From RGIG995 sp045603745 (GTDB taxonomy: Bacteria > Bacillota > Clostridia > Oscillospirales > UBA644), in NCBI GenBank assembly GCA_045603745.1, contig JAZUMQ010000012.1, positions 1 through 64,000 on the forward strand: 64,000 nt of DNA. The letters are read 5' to 3'. The stretch's first letter is position 1. The number at the start of each line of letters is the position of its first letter. The notes beneath the pieces are model-generated. The model made no database searches, was not told where the DNA came from, and saw only the letters and a list, made by a program, of their open reading frames with translations. Both the position numbers and the translations under genes were made by a program. Below, one piece after another: positions 52,342 through 60,176 of the stretch.

Positions 52342-53201
52342 TTGCCGTCAACTCCTGTTATTTTATAGTTGCAAATATCATTAGCAACACATTTACTGTG
52401 ATTTGCTTTGTCTTTTGTGCAAATGCTCCCGTAACCGTCTGCACAGTAAGACCATAGAATGTAGTCAACCTCTGCTGTATGTTTGTGCAAGTGGGTAGCA
52501 ATTTCTGCAACAATATCAAATGCTTCATATTTAGGGACTTCGGCATTATTGTGGCACCCAAGATGCTCACTACCTAAAATACGGCATATATGTCTGTCGG
52601 GCTTGGCTATATCATAGCCGACATTTCGCAAATATTCGGCATTGAGTGCTTCCCCGAGTTGAACAAATTTATGTGGTTTTCCCTCGGTAGATAATTCCTT
52701 AATCAGCGTTTTCAAAGTGGGGTCAGTATCAATAAACTTTTGATAAAAGTCATCAATACTGCCGTATTCCATTTCAAGTGATTGCAACTTGCCGATATTA
52801 GTACCGATAAGGGCAACCATTTGATTTTTTATATACTGTGTACCGAGTTTATGTTGCTCGACCCTTGCGACCAAGTCCATCGGATCTGTGTTCAGCAAGG
52901 TATCAACATCATACTGATAAAAGATTTCATCAATCAGTAGTACCCGACCTGTTTCAATATCTATGCTCGGCTCAACTCTATTCCAAGAAGCCCCCGAGGT
53001 CAGCATTGAATAGACCATAGCACGAATATGGTCTTGGATCGTAAATGTACCGCCGTTCTCTCGTTTGTCAATCTGTTTTTTGATATATGTATTTTCCCAT
53101 AGTTTTTTGGCTTGTACTGTTCCGTCTTTAATCAGCAGTTCTTCACGTAACTGTTTATCCATAAGCAAGACAGCGTTTGCAACTTTATCAATGTTTTTCA
53201 A
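52338..53201 (-). CDS. HhH-GPD-like protein with Cys-rich tail
   Basis: 287 residues. The block YLRNVGYDIAKPDRHICRIL matches the helix-hairpin-helix/GPD region of DNA glycosylases (KPDRHIxRxL), where the Asp is catalytic. The C-terminus has four cysteines (CADGYGSIC, then C and C over 16 residues) that do not match the exact EndoIII iron-sulfur spacing. It may be a nucleic-acid repair or base-recognition protein. It starts at TTG 53201 after GAGGGGTGATTTTC, the same leader form as the divergent Xre gene at 53582. Confidence 0.6.
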   Translation of the reverse strand: MKNIDKVANAVLLMDKQLREELLIKDGTVQAKKLWENTYIKKQIDKRENGGTFTIQDHIRAMVYSMLTSGASWNRVEPSIDIETGRVLLIDEIFYQYDVDTLLNTDPMDLVARVEQHKLGTQYIKNQMVALIGTNIGKLQSLEMEYGSIDDFYQKFIDTDPTLKTLIKELSTEGKPHKFVQLGEALNAEYLRNVGYDIAKPDRHICRILGSEHLGCHNNAEVPKYEAFDIVAEIATHLHKHTAEVDYILWSYCADGYGSICTKDKANHSKCVANDICNYKITGVDGK

Positions 53202-53223
53202 GAAAATCACCCCTCTTTATAGT

Positions 53224-53430
53224 TCAGCAGTTTTTCGGTACTTCTATAAATACCTCGGGGCTGACATTCAACGCCAAACAAATGGCTCTTAAATCATCTG
53301 CATACATAGTCCGTTTGCCGTTCATCATTGCATTGAATGTAACTTTTGATATACCTGCTTTCTGTGCTACGGCTAATTGTTTATAGCCGTTATCCTCGAT
53401 ATAAGCCCTTACTTTTTTGTAAACTTCCAT
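53224..53430 (-). CDS. Small Xre/Cro-type regulator
   Basis: 68 residues with a single HTH: LAVAQKAGISKVTFNAMMNGK followed by DDLRAICLALNVSPE. ATG 53430 follows GGAGG. It heads the minus-strand module with the HhH-like protein and the lipoprotein, and is divergent from a second Xre gene. Three operator-like palindromes lie between them. Confidence 0.85.
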   Translation of the reverse strand: MEVYKKVRAYIEDNGYKQLAVAQKAGISKVTFNAMMNGKRTMYADDLRAICLALNVSPEVFIEVPKNC

Positions 53431-53447
53431 ATTCAAGCCTCCTATAA

Positions 53448-53523
53448 TACAGAAATTCTGTACTTTTATACATCATACCACAGTAATGCTGTGAAGTCAA
53501 TACAAAAGTACAGAAAATCTTGA
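53448..53523. promoter_or_regulatory. Divergent control region with three YACAG-N5-CTGTR operators
   Basis: TACAG-N5-CTGTA at 53448-53462, CACAG-N5-CTGTG at 53479-53493, and a weaker TACAG-N5-CTTGA at 53509-53523. The middle site fills the spacer of a minus-strand promoter TTGACT-N17-TATGAT (53472-53500), so binding there should block it. Confidence 0.75.
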
Positions 53524-53531
53524 TAAAAACA

Positions 53532-53559
53532 TTGCTTTTTCTTTATTTTCGTGTATAAT
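53532..53559 (+). promoter_or_regulatory. Promoter of the plus-strand Xre gene
   Basis: TTGCTT, 16-bp spacer, TATAAT, 22 bp before TTG 53582. Confidence 0.6.
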
Positions 53560-53581
53560 ATCTATAAGTGAGGTGATTTTC

Positions 53582-53902
53582 TTGAAATACGAGATTGGAA
53601 ATAGAATACGCAAGTACAGAAAGGAAAGTGGTCTGACACAAGAACAGTTGGCAGAGAAAATAAACGTAACCAAGAGCCGTGTATCGAATTGGGAGCAGGG
53701 CATAAACAGACCCGATGCGGATATTATCGGTAATATCTGCCGAGCATTAAATGTATCTCCGAGTGATTTGCTTGATGTTCATTTGACTGATGACGAGCTG
53801 AACGCACACGAAAAGAAAGTTATCAAAGCATACCGCACAAAAGAAGATTTACAGCAGGCTGTGGATATTCTTTTAGGCATAGACGAGGACACCGCAGAAT
53901 AA
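53582..53902 (+). CDS. Xre family regulator
   Basis: 106 residues. HTH_3 domain: IGNRIRKYRKESGLTQEQLA ... KSRVSNWEQGINRPD ... ICRALNVSPSDLLD; then an acidic helix DELNAHEKKVIKAYRTK. I chose TTG 53582, spaced 6 nt after AGGTGA; a GTG at 53573 overlaps that site. Divergent from the small Xre gene at 53430; one or both should bind the three operators. Confidence 0.82.
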   Translation: MKYEIGNRIRKYRKESGLTQEQLAEKINVTKSRVSNWEQGINRPDADIIGNICRALNVSPSDLLDVHLTDDELNAHEKKVIKAYRTKEDLQQAVDILLGIDEDTAE

Positions 53903-54154
53903 GGCATAAAACCGCCTGTCTGCCATTTTAATTATAACAGTATAAATTATCGGGGGATTTACCTTTTACTTTGTATCGCCTTTGCGATCGTGAGAGCGAC
54001 CCGAAAAACCTTTAATATTATTGAAGGCACAAAAGATACTGTTTTCTGTCTGTTGGTAATTCGGCTGAAACTGTCGCAGAGTTTCAAACATTCGGAACAT
54101 CTAACCGAGATGTATCACTCTTTCGTGTCAAAATTACGAAAAGAGGACATCACT

Positions 54155-54370
54155 ATGAAAAGAGTACGAAGAACGATTACAACAGACACAGGGACGGGGA
54201 CGCAAAAGCCAGCCGAGCTGTCAACCGAGGCAAGATACAGTAATGCAGATGTACTTGTCCTGTTAATGACTATCCTTGAATTGCAAGGACTGCCCATTTC
54301 CGCTATTGAGAAAGCAGACGGTACTTGCGATTATACCATTGGCGATATGACTTATAATGTTGTCACCTAA
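54155..54370 (+). CDS. Hypothetical 71-residue protein
   Basis: A basic, Thr-rich N-terminus (KRVRRTITTDTGTGTQ) and a helical-then-beta C-terminus; no family recognised. ATG 54155 follows AAGAGG. The upstream part of the same frame (to 53990) lacks a ribosome site and I leave it out. It lies between the Xre gene and a bidirectional terminator; 53903-54154 otherwise holds nothing I can support. Confidence 0.5.
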   Translation: MKRVRRTITTDTGTGTQKPAELSTEARYSNADVLVLLMTILELQGLPISAIEKADGTCDYTIGDMTYNVVT

Positions 54371-54408
54371 GATTAGCCCCCTTATAACTCGCTTCATATA
54401 AAGGGAAA

Positions 54409-54447
54409 AGCCATTGAAACCGCTGTTGCAGTTCCAATGGCTTTTTA
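54409..54447. terminator. Bidirectional terminator closing the RT operon
   Basis: AGCCATTG / CAATGGCT outer stem extended by seven further pairs to a 15-bp stem with a 4-nt loop, A-run left, T-run right. Confidence 0.85.
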
Positions 54448-54451
54448 TATA

Positions 54452-54625
54452 TCAAACACAAATGTTACTATTGTCAATTAGATACTCCTGTATCTCAAAC
54501 AATAACATATGTATTTGATTGAGTTTAGTTAATATCTCATCAGGCAGGTCAGATAGTTTCTGTTCAGCATCCGAGATATTGTCTTGTGCGTACATAAATG
54601 CAACAAGGGGCGATACATCAATCAT
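54452..54625 (-). CDS. Hypothetical 57-residue protein (last gene of RT operon)
   Basis: Begins MIDVSPLVAFMYAQDNISD and ends in SNICV; mostly helical and acidic, no membrane segment. Its ATG overlaps the stop of the upstream small gene by 4 bp (ATGA), so translation is coupled. Too short to be found by length alone, but the overlap and the immediate terminator support it. Function unknown. Confidence 0.6.
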   Translation of the reverse strand: MIDVSPLVAFMYAQDNISDAEQKLSDLPDEILTKLNQIHMLLFEIQEYLIDNSNICV

Positions 54626-54870
54626 TCCTCTGACTCCTTTTCACTCGCTGTATCATATAGTGAAAATTCCGCTTCGTTTACTGCTGTATATGCAAAGTTC
54701 AAATCTTGCCAAAAATCATTGTAAAATGCATCTCTTTTGTTATCGCTAACAAAAAGATAATGTTGTGCATTGGTTATACAGTCCTTTGCCATTGCGAGTT
54801 CTCGCAATATTTCAAGCTGAGTTTTGGGGTCAATAGTATTGTATAATGTTACAGTATTATTTTTTGACAT
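54622..54870 (-). CDS. Hypothetical 82-residue protein downstream of the RT
   Basis: Starts MSKNNTVTLYNTIDPKTQLE at ATG 54870, preceded by GGAGG. Helical, acidic C-terminus (DTASEKESEE). No family recognised. It begins 5 bp after the reverse transcriptase stop and overlaps the next gene, so it is part of the same operon. Confidence 0.65.
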   Translation of the reverse strand: MSKNNTVTLYNTIDPKTQLEILRELAMAKDCITNAQHYLFVSDNKRDAFYNDFWQDLNFAYTAVNEAEFSLYDTASEKESEE

Positions 54871-54875
54871 AATAG

Positions 54876-56126
54876 TTACCTCCATAATATATAAAATAAT
54901 TTGTTAATGTACTCTGCAATCCGTTTGTCGCCATTAAAGTTATACAAGAGTGTCATTATATCGTACTCGACACCATATAAGGATTGGTCTGTGGCAACAC
55001 CACGATAATAATTAAACCACCCCCGTAGCGTTTGATTCAGTTCTCTGCAAATGTTCTCAAAAGAGAAAACGAAATCTCCTTCCAATATTCCGTCAATACG
55101 GTTCAGCAGGGAAGCAATGCTTTTTTGTGTCGGGAGCACAATAATGTTTTTACCCTCTCGGATTATCTTATAGCCGAGAAAAGTAAACCCCGTATCTATA
55201 TGAAAAAGTGAAGTCTTTTCTATAGACAATTCAAGTCCACGCTCGGCTAAAAACCGATTAACCAACGGTACAACGGATTGCACCAAAAATGCCTTGCTCT
55301 CTCCAAAGATGACTATATCATCAGCATAACGCACCATACGGACAGATGTACCTACCTCATTGGCAAGTAACTTTTCCAATCCGTCAAGTGTCATATTGCA
55401 AATGACCGCTGATAAGCAACCGCCCTGCGGAATACCTTTGGCTGTTTCATAAAACACACCGTTATCTATGTATCCGCATTTCAGAAAGTTGTTCAACATC
55501 TTTCTATCCACGGGGATATTGTCCAATATCCATTTATGGCTGATGTTATCAAAGCACGATCTAATATCGGCTTTTAGTATCCACCTCATATTTGAGTTGT
55601 CTGTCAGTATATCAACACATCGGGCAATCGCACCTCTGGCACTCCTTTCGGGACGAAAGCCAAAAGAGCAGTCATCTGCTGTCAATTCAGCAATTGGCTC
55701 AAGAGCAAACTTATACAAAGTCTGCATTGCTCGGTCTTTCATCGTAGGAATACTCAAAGGGCGTAGCGCACCGCTTGACTTCGGTATATATATCCGCTTC
55801 AAATGCAACGCTTTATAACCTCTGCGTGTCAACATACAAATCAAATGATACTTTTCATCATTTGTCATACAAATAACATCATCTACACCCGGTGTCAATT
55901 TACCTCTATTAGAAGTAACAATCTTAACAGCAAGGGCTTTAGCATAGAAAGAATGTATCAATGTATGTTGCAACACGGCAACTTTATCAAAGCATCTTTT
56001 GGAGTATGCTAAGGCTATGCGTTTTTGTAGCTTTATGATATGGCTCTCTGCCTTGCGGAAATCTATATCTTCCCAAGCAAGTGCCATATCAGAAGTAGCA
56101 CACGATTTTTCGTTAATTTTGCTCAA
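54876..56126 (-). CDS. Group II intron-like reverse transcriptase without visible intron
   Basis: 416 residues. RT0: WEDIDFRKAESHIIKLQKRI. Fingers/palm: TPGVDDV, LRPLSIPTMKDRAMQ, CSFGFRPERSARGAI, ADIRSCFDNI, GIPQGGCLSAVICNM, and the catalytic YADDIVIF. Then LGYKI and a maturase X-like segment RELNQTLRGWFNYYRG. There is no HNH endonuclease domain. Group II domain V or a 5' GUGYG-led intron could not be found around it; instead coding small genes lie on both sides. The frame opens at TTG 56126, right after AAAGGGG; an ATG at 56087 is an alternative. It resembles domesticated group II-like RTs. Confidence 0.88.
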   Translation of the reverse strand: MSKINEKSCATSDMALAWEDIDFRKAESHIIKLQKRIALAYSKRCFDKVAVLQHTLIHSFYAKALAVKIVTSNRGKLTPGVDDVICMTNDEKYHLICMLTRRGYKALHLKRIYIPKSSGALRPLSIPTMKDRAMQTLYKFALEPIAELTADDCSFGFRPERSARGAIARCVDILTDNSNMRWILKADIRSCFDNISHKWILDNIPVDRKMLNNFLKCGYIDNGVFYETAKGIPQGGCLSAVICNMTLDGLEKLLANEVGTSVRMVRYADDIVIFGESKAFLVQSVVPLVNRFLAERGLELSIEKTSLFHIDTGFTFLGYKIIREGKNIIVLPTQKSIASLLNRIDGILEGDFVFSFENICRELNQTLRGWFNYYRGVATDQSLYGVEYDIMTLLYNFNGDKRIAEYINKLFYILWR

Positions 56127-56215
56127 CCCCTTTCTAAAGTTCTACGAAAACACAAGTTATAAAAATGCAGTGATTTTTACATTGGTATCACCCCCCTTAA
56201 AGCACACAGTAGTAT

Positions 56216-56404
56216 TTACTTGTCAGTCTTGGGTGCGTACTTAATCTTGATTTCTTCTGCCAATTCGTCGGTATATTCTACCTTTCGAGAAGCAAACGAA
56301 TATTTAACTTCTGCAATTCGACCTACTGAAAGCAATTTAGCGATTGTCGGTCTTTGCAACCCGTTGTATGCCTTTTCAAAAGGAACATACTTCTTTCGTT
56401 TCAT
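56216..56404 (-). CDS. Hypothetical 62-residue basic protein upstream of the RT
   Basis: MKRKKYVPFEKAYNG at the start; Lys/Arg-rich with a possible HTH-like middle (RPTIAKLLSVGRIAEV). ATG 56404 follows GGAGG. It could bind nucleic acid, perhaps the RT's template, but no family is recognised. Bases 56127-56215 between it and the RT contain a GGGGGGTGATACC stretch but no further gene. Confidence 0.6.
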   Translation of the reverse strand: MKRKKYVPFEKAYNGLQRPTIAKLLSVGRIAEVKYSFASRKVEYTDELAEEIKIKYAPKTDK

Positions 56405-56441
56405 TCTGCGAACCTCCTTTCCAATTTTCTAAATGTGATAA

Positions 56442-56612
56442 CTAACCGACCTTTTTCTTTACGTCATTTTCTTTCGCCTCGCTTTCTTCTTTTTTGCAAA
56501 ACTCTTCAAATTCTTCAAGGTGTTCATTGACATAGCCCTCAATGCTTGCAAATATGGCTTTTGCAAATTCTTCAGCTTGCTTCTTGCCTATCTTATATTC
56601 GTAAAAATCCAT
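56442..56612 (-). CDS. Hypothetical 56-residue acidic helical protein
   Basis: Starts MDFYEYKIGKKQAEEFAKAI; a long Glu/Lys-rich helix, probably a coiled coil. ATG 56612 follows AGGAGG at 11 nt. First gene of the RT operon as far as can be seen. No family recognised. Confidence 0.55.
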   Translation of the reverse strand: MDFYEYKIGKKQAEEFAKAIFASIEGYVNEHLEEFEEFCKKEESEAKENDVKKKVG

Positions 56613-56745
56613 ATTTGCCTTCACCTCCTCGAAAAATGGGCAGAGTTTGTCCCTCTGTAAATAAGTAACGATTGAATTTTCGGAGTTTTGAGGCGAAAAG
56701 TCTGTTTGTTGAGTATTGTGTCTTGTGCAAGTTAAACAAAAAAAT

Positions 56746-56781
56746 AGCCGTTTATACGCAAATTAAAGCGTACAAACGGCT
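56746..56781. terminator. Hairpin terminator
   Basis: AGCCGTTT / AAACGGCT stem with an AT-rich interior, flanked by A-run and T-rich sequence, between the RT operon and the attachment site. Confidence 0.65.
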
Positions 56782-56836
56782 GTATGATTAGATATATTTG
56801 TGCATATTTAACGAAAATGAGCAAAACAAAAGAAAA

Positions 56837-56864
56837 AGCAGAGCATTATCAAAAATACTCTGCT
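56837..56864. terminator. Hairpin terminator
   Basis: AGCAGAG / CTCTGCT stem with a 14-nt loop, A-run on the left and TTCTTCTGTTTT on the right. No gene was found in the 56613-56987 stretch. Confidence 0.6.
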
Positions 56865-56942
56865 TCTTCTGTTTTATTACACAAGCCAAATGGTAACGGC
56901 AAAGCCGCCAACATAGAAATAGGGTTTTGTGTAATATTGTGT

Positions 56943-56970
56943 TGGTGGAGATTACGGGAGTCGAACCCGG
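56943..56970 (-). other. Likely attachment site: copy of a tRNA/tmRNA 3' end
   Basis: On the minus strand it reads CCGGGTTCGACTCCCGTAAT followed by CTCCACCA, that is a T-arm, the 3' acceptor strand and CCA. No 5' part of a tRNA is present beside it, so it is the fragment left by integration. The tyrosine integrase stop is 18 bp away. The intact tRNA is expected at the far end of the element, beyond the window. Confidence 0.75.
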
Positions 56971-56987
56971 TATCAATGGTTGATTTG

Positions 56988-58046
56988 TCAGGGTTTTTTG
57001 GGGGTTGTGTCGGAATTCGTGGCGGAATTGGTAGGGCGGGTGGTGTAATATTGGTTTAATTGTCCTGCGAATTTGGACGTTGCGGTTTGCATTTGGTGCT
57101 GGTAGCGCTTGAGCATATTGACGGTGGAGTGACCGATATATTGGCGCATATAGTCGTCGGGGATTCCGAGCTTTTGTCCGACGGAGGCGGCGTGGTGGCG
57201 CAGGTCGTGGAATCGGTATTGAGGGAGTCCGAGGTGCTTGAGCAGAGTGTTGTATCGGCGCTTTATGGATGCGGCGGTTTGAGGGACGATATATTCCCCT
57301 TTTCTCTCCGTGCGGCCGAGGGCTTCCCGGATGGGATCGAAGATCGGCAGATACCGGGTGCCTGCTTGGGATTTGGTCGTCTTGATCTCGTCGTAGCCGT
57401 CTACATAGACCTTTGCCCGGCGGACGATGATATAATCGTCTGTGACGTCTTCCCATTTTAGTCCACGGATTTCAGACATACGCATACCACCGAGGGCTGC
57501 GAGAAGGATCGGCAACTCAATGGGGGTTCCCTTTGCTCCGTCGACAATCAGGTCTGCTTCTGTGTCTTCCGGGTATTTGTGGAGGTATTCCACCCTTTGT
57601 GGTAGCGATACGTTCGGCTTGAATTGTGTGTGCGGCTGGATTGCCGGCAGAAATAGTCCGTAGGTGTTTCGGATGGTCTTTGGAGACAGTCCGGATTTTA
57701 TCATACCGTTGATCCATATCTGAACGGATCGGTCGGTAAGCCGTTCCACCGGGCTTGATCCGATTTGGGCGAAACGGTTGCGGAGCATACTTTCGTATTC
57801 GGAGGTGGTTTTGGGGGAAAGGACGGGGCGGTTCAGGTCGATGTATTCCTTGACCGCTTCTTCCACGGTAATACCGTCGGCGGATTCGGTGTGCTTTTTC
57901 AGCTCTTCGAATTCCAGCACCTTTTTCAAGGCTTCCTTTTCGGTTTTTCCAGTGACGGATTTGGTTTTGTAATTTCCGTTTTCGTCGGTGTAGTAGATCC
58001 GGATCCGCTTGGAGCCGGAGGGGAGTGTTTCGATTTTGTATGCCAT
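56988..58046 (-). CDS. int: Tyrosine-type site-specific integrase
   Basis: 352 residues. An N-terminal arm-binding domain, a SAM-like core-binding domain (VEEAVKEYIDLNRPVLSPKT) and a catalytic domain with Arg in GGMRMSEIRGLKW, HDLRHH (H-x-x-R) and the nucleophile Tyr in LKRYQHQM. It should recombine at the tRNA-like site just downstream of its stop. This is the classic position next to the element end. GC is higher than in the AT-rich region to the left, so the element is a different one. Confidence 0.95.
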   Translation of the reverse strand: MAYKIETLPSGSKRIRIYYTDENGNYKTKSVTGKTEKEALKKVLEFEELKKHTESADGITVEEAVKEYIDLNRPVLSPKTTSEYESMLRNRFAQIGSSPVERLTDRSVQIWINGMIKSGLSPKTIRNTYGLFLPAIQPHTQFKPNVSLPQRVEYLHKYPEDTEADLIVDGAKGTPIELPILLAALGGMRMSEIRGLKWEDVTDDYIIVRRAKVYVDGYDEIKTTKSQAGTRYLPIFDPIREALGRTERKGEYIVPQTAASIKRRYNTLLKHLGLPQYRFHDLRHHAASVGQKLGIPDDYMRQYIGHSTVNMLKRYQHQMQTATSKFAGQLNQYYTTRPTNSATNSDTTPKKP

Positions 58047-58287
58047 AGTCGGCTCCTTACATTTTTTTGATGTGTGATACTACATTTTTTTGATGTATGA
58101 TACTACATTTTTTTGGTGTATTTAACTTGCCTCTAACGTGCATAGTTTTTATGAAAATGCAGGTTAGCCGGACAAAAAGTGTAGTTTTACATTGGTTGTC
58201 TATTTCTGTGTTTAGTTTTCAGATGAAAACTTACTTGATACTTTTGTTTTATCGTCGAGGAGGAGGCGATGAGTATTTAATCTGTTT

Positions 58288-58839
58288 TTAGTCTTCGTCG
58301 TCGAAATCTGCCTTGTATGGATCGATGTTGATGGGGGCTTTCTTTACTTGGATTTTCAGTTTTTCCCAATAGTCAATTCCTGTAAAGGTTTGTGTAACAA
58401 ATACGAAGGATAAAAGATTTATGAAATAGCAAAAGATTCCCAGGAAGGGGGCGGCTACGATATAGCCGAGAAGATCTTCCGAACTCTGTTGAGATCCGAT
58501 CATCGCCAGGATGATGCCGGCAACAATGGAATATATGATACACATGATAATATTTCGTTTGCCTTTTTCTTTTTCGGTAAGATCTGCTTCGGAGATCATT
58601 GTGGTAACAAAAGAAAAGGCTCCGAAAGAGATAAAATATGAAAAGCAACCGGCGAATAAGGAAACGGCAATACAACCGAAGACTCCCAGGGCTTCCTTCG
58701 GCTCATCGAGGATTAAGAGAAGTATGCACACTACGACGGAATGAAGTATGCACATGATTATGTTTCGCTTGGTTTTTTCTTTTTCGAGATTCTTTTCGAT
58801 TACATCCAATTCGATTTGTTGGAGACGTTCTTTTTCCAT
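58288..58839 (-). CDS. Four-helix membrane protein with internal duplication
   Basis: 183 residues. Two homologous halves: EKTKRNIIMCILHSVVV ... FSYFISFGAFSFVTTMI and GKRNIIMCIIYSIVAG ... FCYFINLLSFVFVTQTF, each with two membrane helices. A charged N-terminal helix and an acidic tail (YKADFDDED) lie outside. ATG 58839 was chosen; a GTG at 58848 is possible. Function unknown; in this position of an element, superinfection exclusion is one idea. Confidence 0.7.
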   Translation of the reverse strand: MEKERLQQIELDVIEKNLEKEKTKRNIIMCILHSVVVCILLLILDEPKEALGVFGCIAVSLFAGCFSYFISFGAFSFVTTMISEADLTEKEKGKRNIIMCIIYSIVAGIILAMIGSQQSSEDLLGYIVAAPFLGIFCYFINLLSFVFVTQTFTGIDYWEKLKIQVKKAPINIDPYKADFDDED

Positions 58840-58882
58840 ATAAAACACTCTCTCTTTCCGATGACTATTGACGTATTCTTTG

Positions 58883-59401
58883 TTAAACGGATTCGTTGAG
58901 GTCGTCCATTACTTTCTGAAAAAGCTGTGCAATTTCACTCTCTACGAGTCCAATGGGTAAGCCCATATTTTCTGGAATGTAGTCATTATGAAATGTAAAA
59001 CTTTCGTATGCCATTGCTGCGTAATAAAAAGGACTGACCACATCGGGGATATTAGATTCTGAAATCCCATCTCCAAGTTTACTTCTAACGTCGAGATAAA
59101 CTTGTACAAAGCCTTGAAAGTCAATGTCGTACTTTACTGAAAGCTCATACAACACTGCATCTATTGTCATTCGGATTCCGTCTTTGTACTTAGGGTAGTA
59201 TTTCTTCGCTAAAGACATGTCGAGGATAAAAGTATAAAACAGGTAGGTTGAGACAATAAATTGTCTTTCGTCTTTTTTGATTATCGATTCTGCTTCATAC
59301 TTTGTCAGGAGTTTTCTCATCTCGGAGACTGCTGGAATGAAAACTTCAAATGCTTTATAATATATTTTTTCAAAGTGTTTTGTCTTGTTTAAAATAATCA
59401 T
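58883..59401 (-). CDS. Hypothetical 172-residue protein
   Basis: Starts MIILNKTKHFEKIYYKAF at ATG 59401 with AGGAG. All helical by appearance, with several Tyr/Phe-rich segments (FYTFILDMSLAKKYYPKY), no signal peptide and no clear membrane segment. No family recognised. It follows the repressor by 16 bp on the same strand, so it is lysogeny-phase transcribed. Confidence 0.6.
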   Translation of the reverse strand: MIILNKTKHFEKIYYKAFEVFIPAVSEMRKLLTKYEAESIIKKDERQFIVSTYLFYTFILDMSLAKKYYPKYKDGIRMTIDAVLYELSVKYDIDFQGFVQVYLDVRSKLGDGISESNIPDVVSPFYYAAMAYESFTFHNDYIPENMGLPIGLVESEIAQLFQKVMDDLNESV

Positions 59402-59417
59402 TGGAAACACTCCTGTT

Positions 59418-60056
59418 TTATCGAATTGTGGAAGTAAATGCGACGGCTTTGCCGAGGATACGAATGTCGGCGGCGGTGTCTTTGGTGAAGACCATAGGTT
59501 CGTAGGCGGGGTTTTCGGGTTGAAGGATGATTGCGTCTTCCTTAATATATACCCGCTTGAGGGTTGCTTCGGTTCCAATGAGGACGGCGGCGATCTGTCC
59601 GTTTTCGACCATCGGCTGCTGACGGATATAAACAATGTCGCCATCGAGGATCCGGGCATTGATCATACTGTCGCCCCGGCAACGGAGAGCAAAGTCTGCG
59701 TTAATACCTTCATCTAATTTAATATAACCTTCTAAATTTTCCTCTGCAAGGATGGGATCGCCACAGGCGATGTCTCCGAGTAGGGGAATTTTTTTTGTGT
59801 TCGGCATGGCTTCGATCCCGGGAATATCGAAAATGTTGATAACCTTTCCCGGTTCGGGGGTGTTGGATTTCCCAAGAAGGTAATCTACGGACACGCCGAG
59901 GTATTCCGCAATCCGATCCAATGTTTTTCCGGCAGGAACCGTTCCGCGGGATCTCCACTGCGAAATTGAGTTGATATTTAAGTTCAGATCTGCCAAAAAG
60001 TTCTTTTTTGAAATGCCCTTTTGCTTAAGAATGTCTTCTAATCGTTCAAGAAACAT
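59418..60056 (-). CDS. LexA/CI-type phage repressor (HTH plus S24 peptidase)
   Basis: 212 residues from ATG 60056, which has AGAGGAG. N-terminal HTH: LKQKGISKKNFLADLNLNIN ... ISQWRSRGTVPAGKTLDRI. C-terminal S24 domain: cleavage region GDIACGDPI, Ser in CRGDSMINARI and Lys in ATLKRVYI. It should hold early genes off and self-cleave on RecA activation. It is divergent from the early genes, with operator-like repeats between. Confidence 0.93.
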   Translation of the reverse strand: MFLERLEDILKQKGISKKNFLADLNLNINSISQWRSRGTVPAGKTLDRIAEYLGVSVDYLLGKSNTPEPGKVINIFDIPGIEAMPNTKKIPLLGDIACGDPILAEENLEGYIKLDEGINADFALRCRGDSMINARILDGDIVYIRQQPMVENGQIAAVLIGTEATLKRVYIKEDAIILQPENPAYEPMVFTKDTAADIRILGKAVAFTSTIR

Positions 60057-60091
60057 AATGATTCTCCTCTCTTTGTGCAAAATAAATAATT

Positions 60092-60176
60092 TTCTTGATT
60101 TATTATTGTGCAATCATACAAAATCATGAGAAATATTTATTTTATCCTTGACAATCAAGAATTTTCGTGATATAAT
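60092..60176. promoter_or_regulatory. Divergent early control region of the element
   Basis: A consensus plus-strand promoter TTGACA-N17-TATAAT (60148-60176). Inverted half-sites TTCTTGATT (60092-60100) and AATCAAGAA (60153-60161), the second inside the promoter spacer, are likely repressor sites. A GAAACAA/TTGTTTC inverted repeat follows at 60184-60200. Bases 60201-60358 show no other gene. Confidence 0.75.

Noticed and set aside
53990..54154. N-terminal extension of the 71-residue protein
   Set aside because: The frame is open but lacks a ribosome site, while ATG 54155 has AAGAGG at correct spacing.
54380..56220. Mobile group II intron around the reverse transcriptase
   Set aside because: No 5' GUGYG start with a long structured leader and no domain V-like 34-nt hairpin were found; the strong hairpin at 54409 has a perfect stem and T-runs, as a terminator does.
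53900..56700. Diversity-generating retroelement
   Set aside because: The RT has group II-type motifs, and no template/variable repeat pair with adenine-specific differences was visible.
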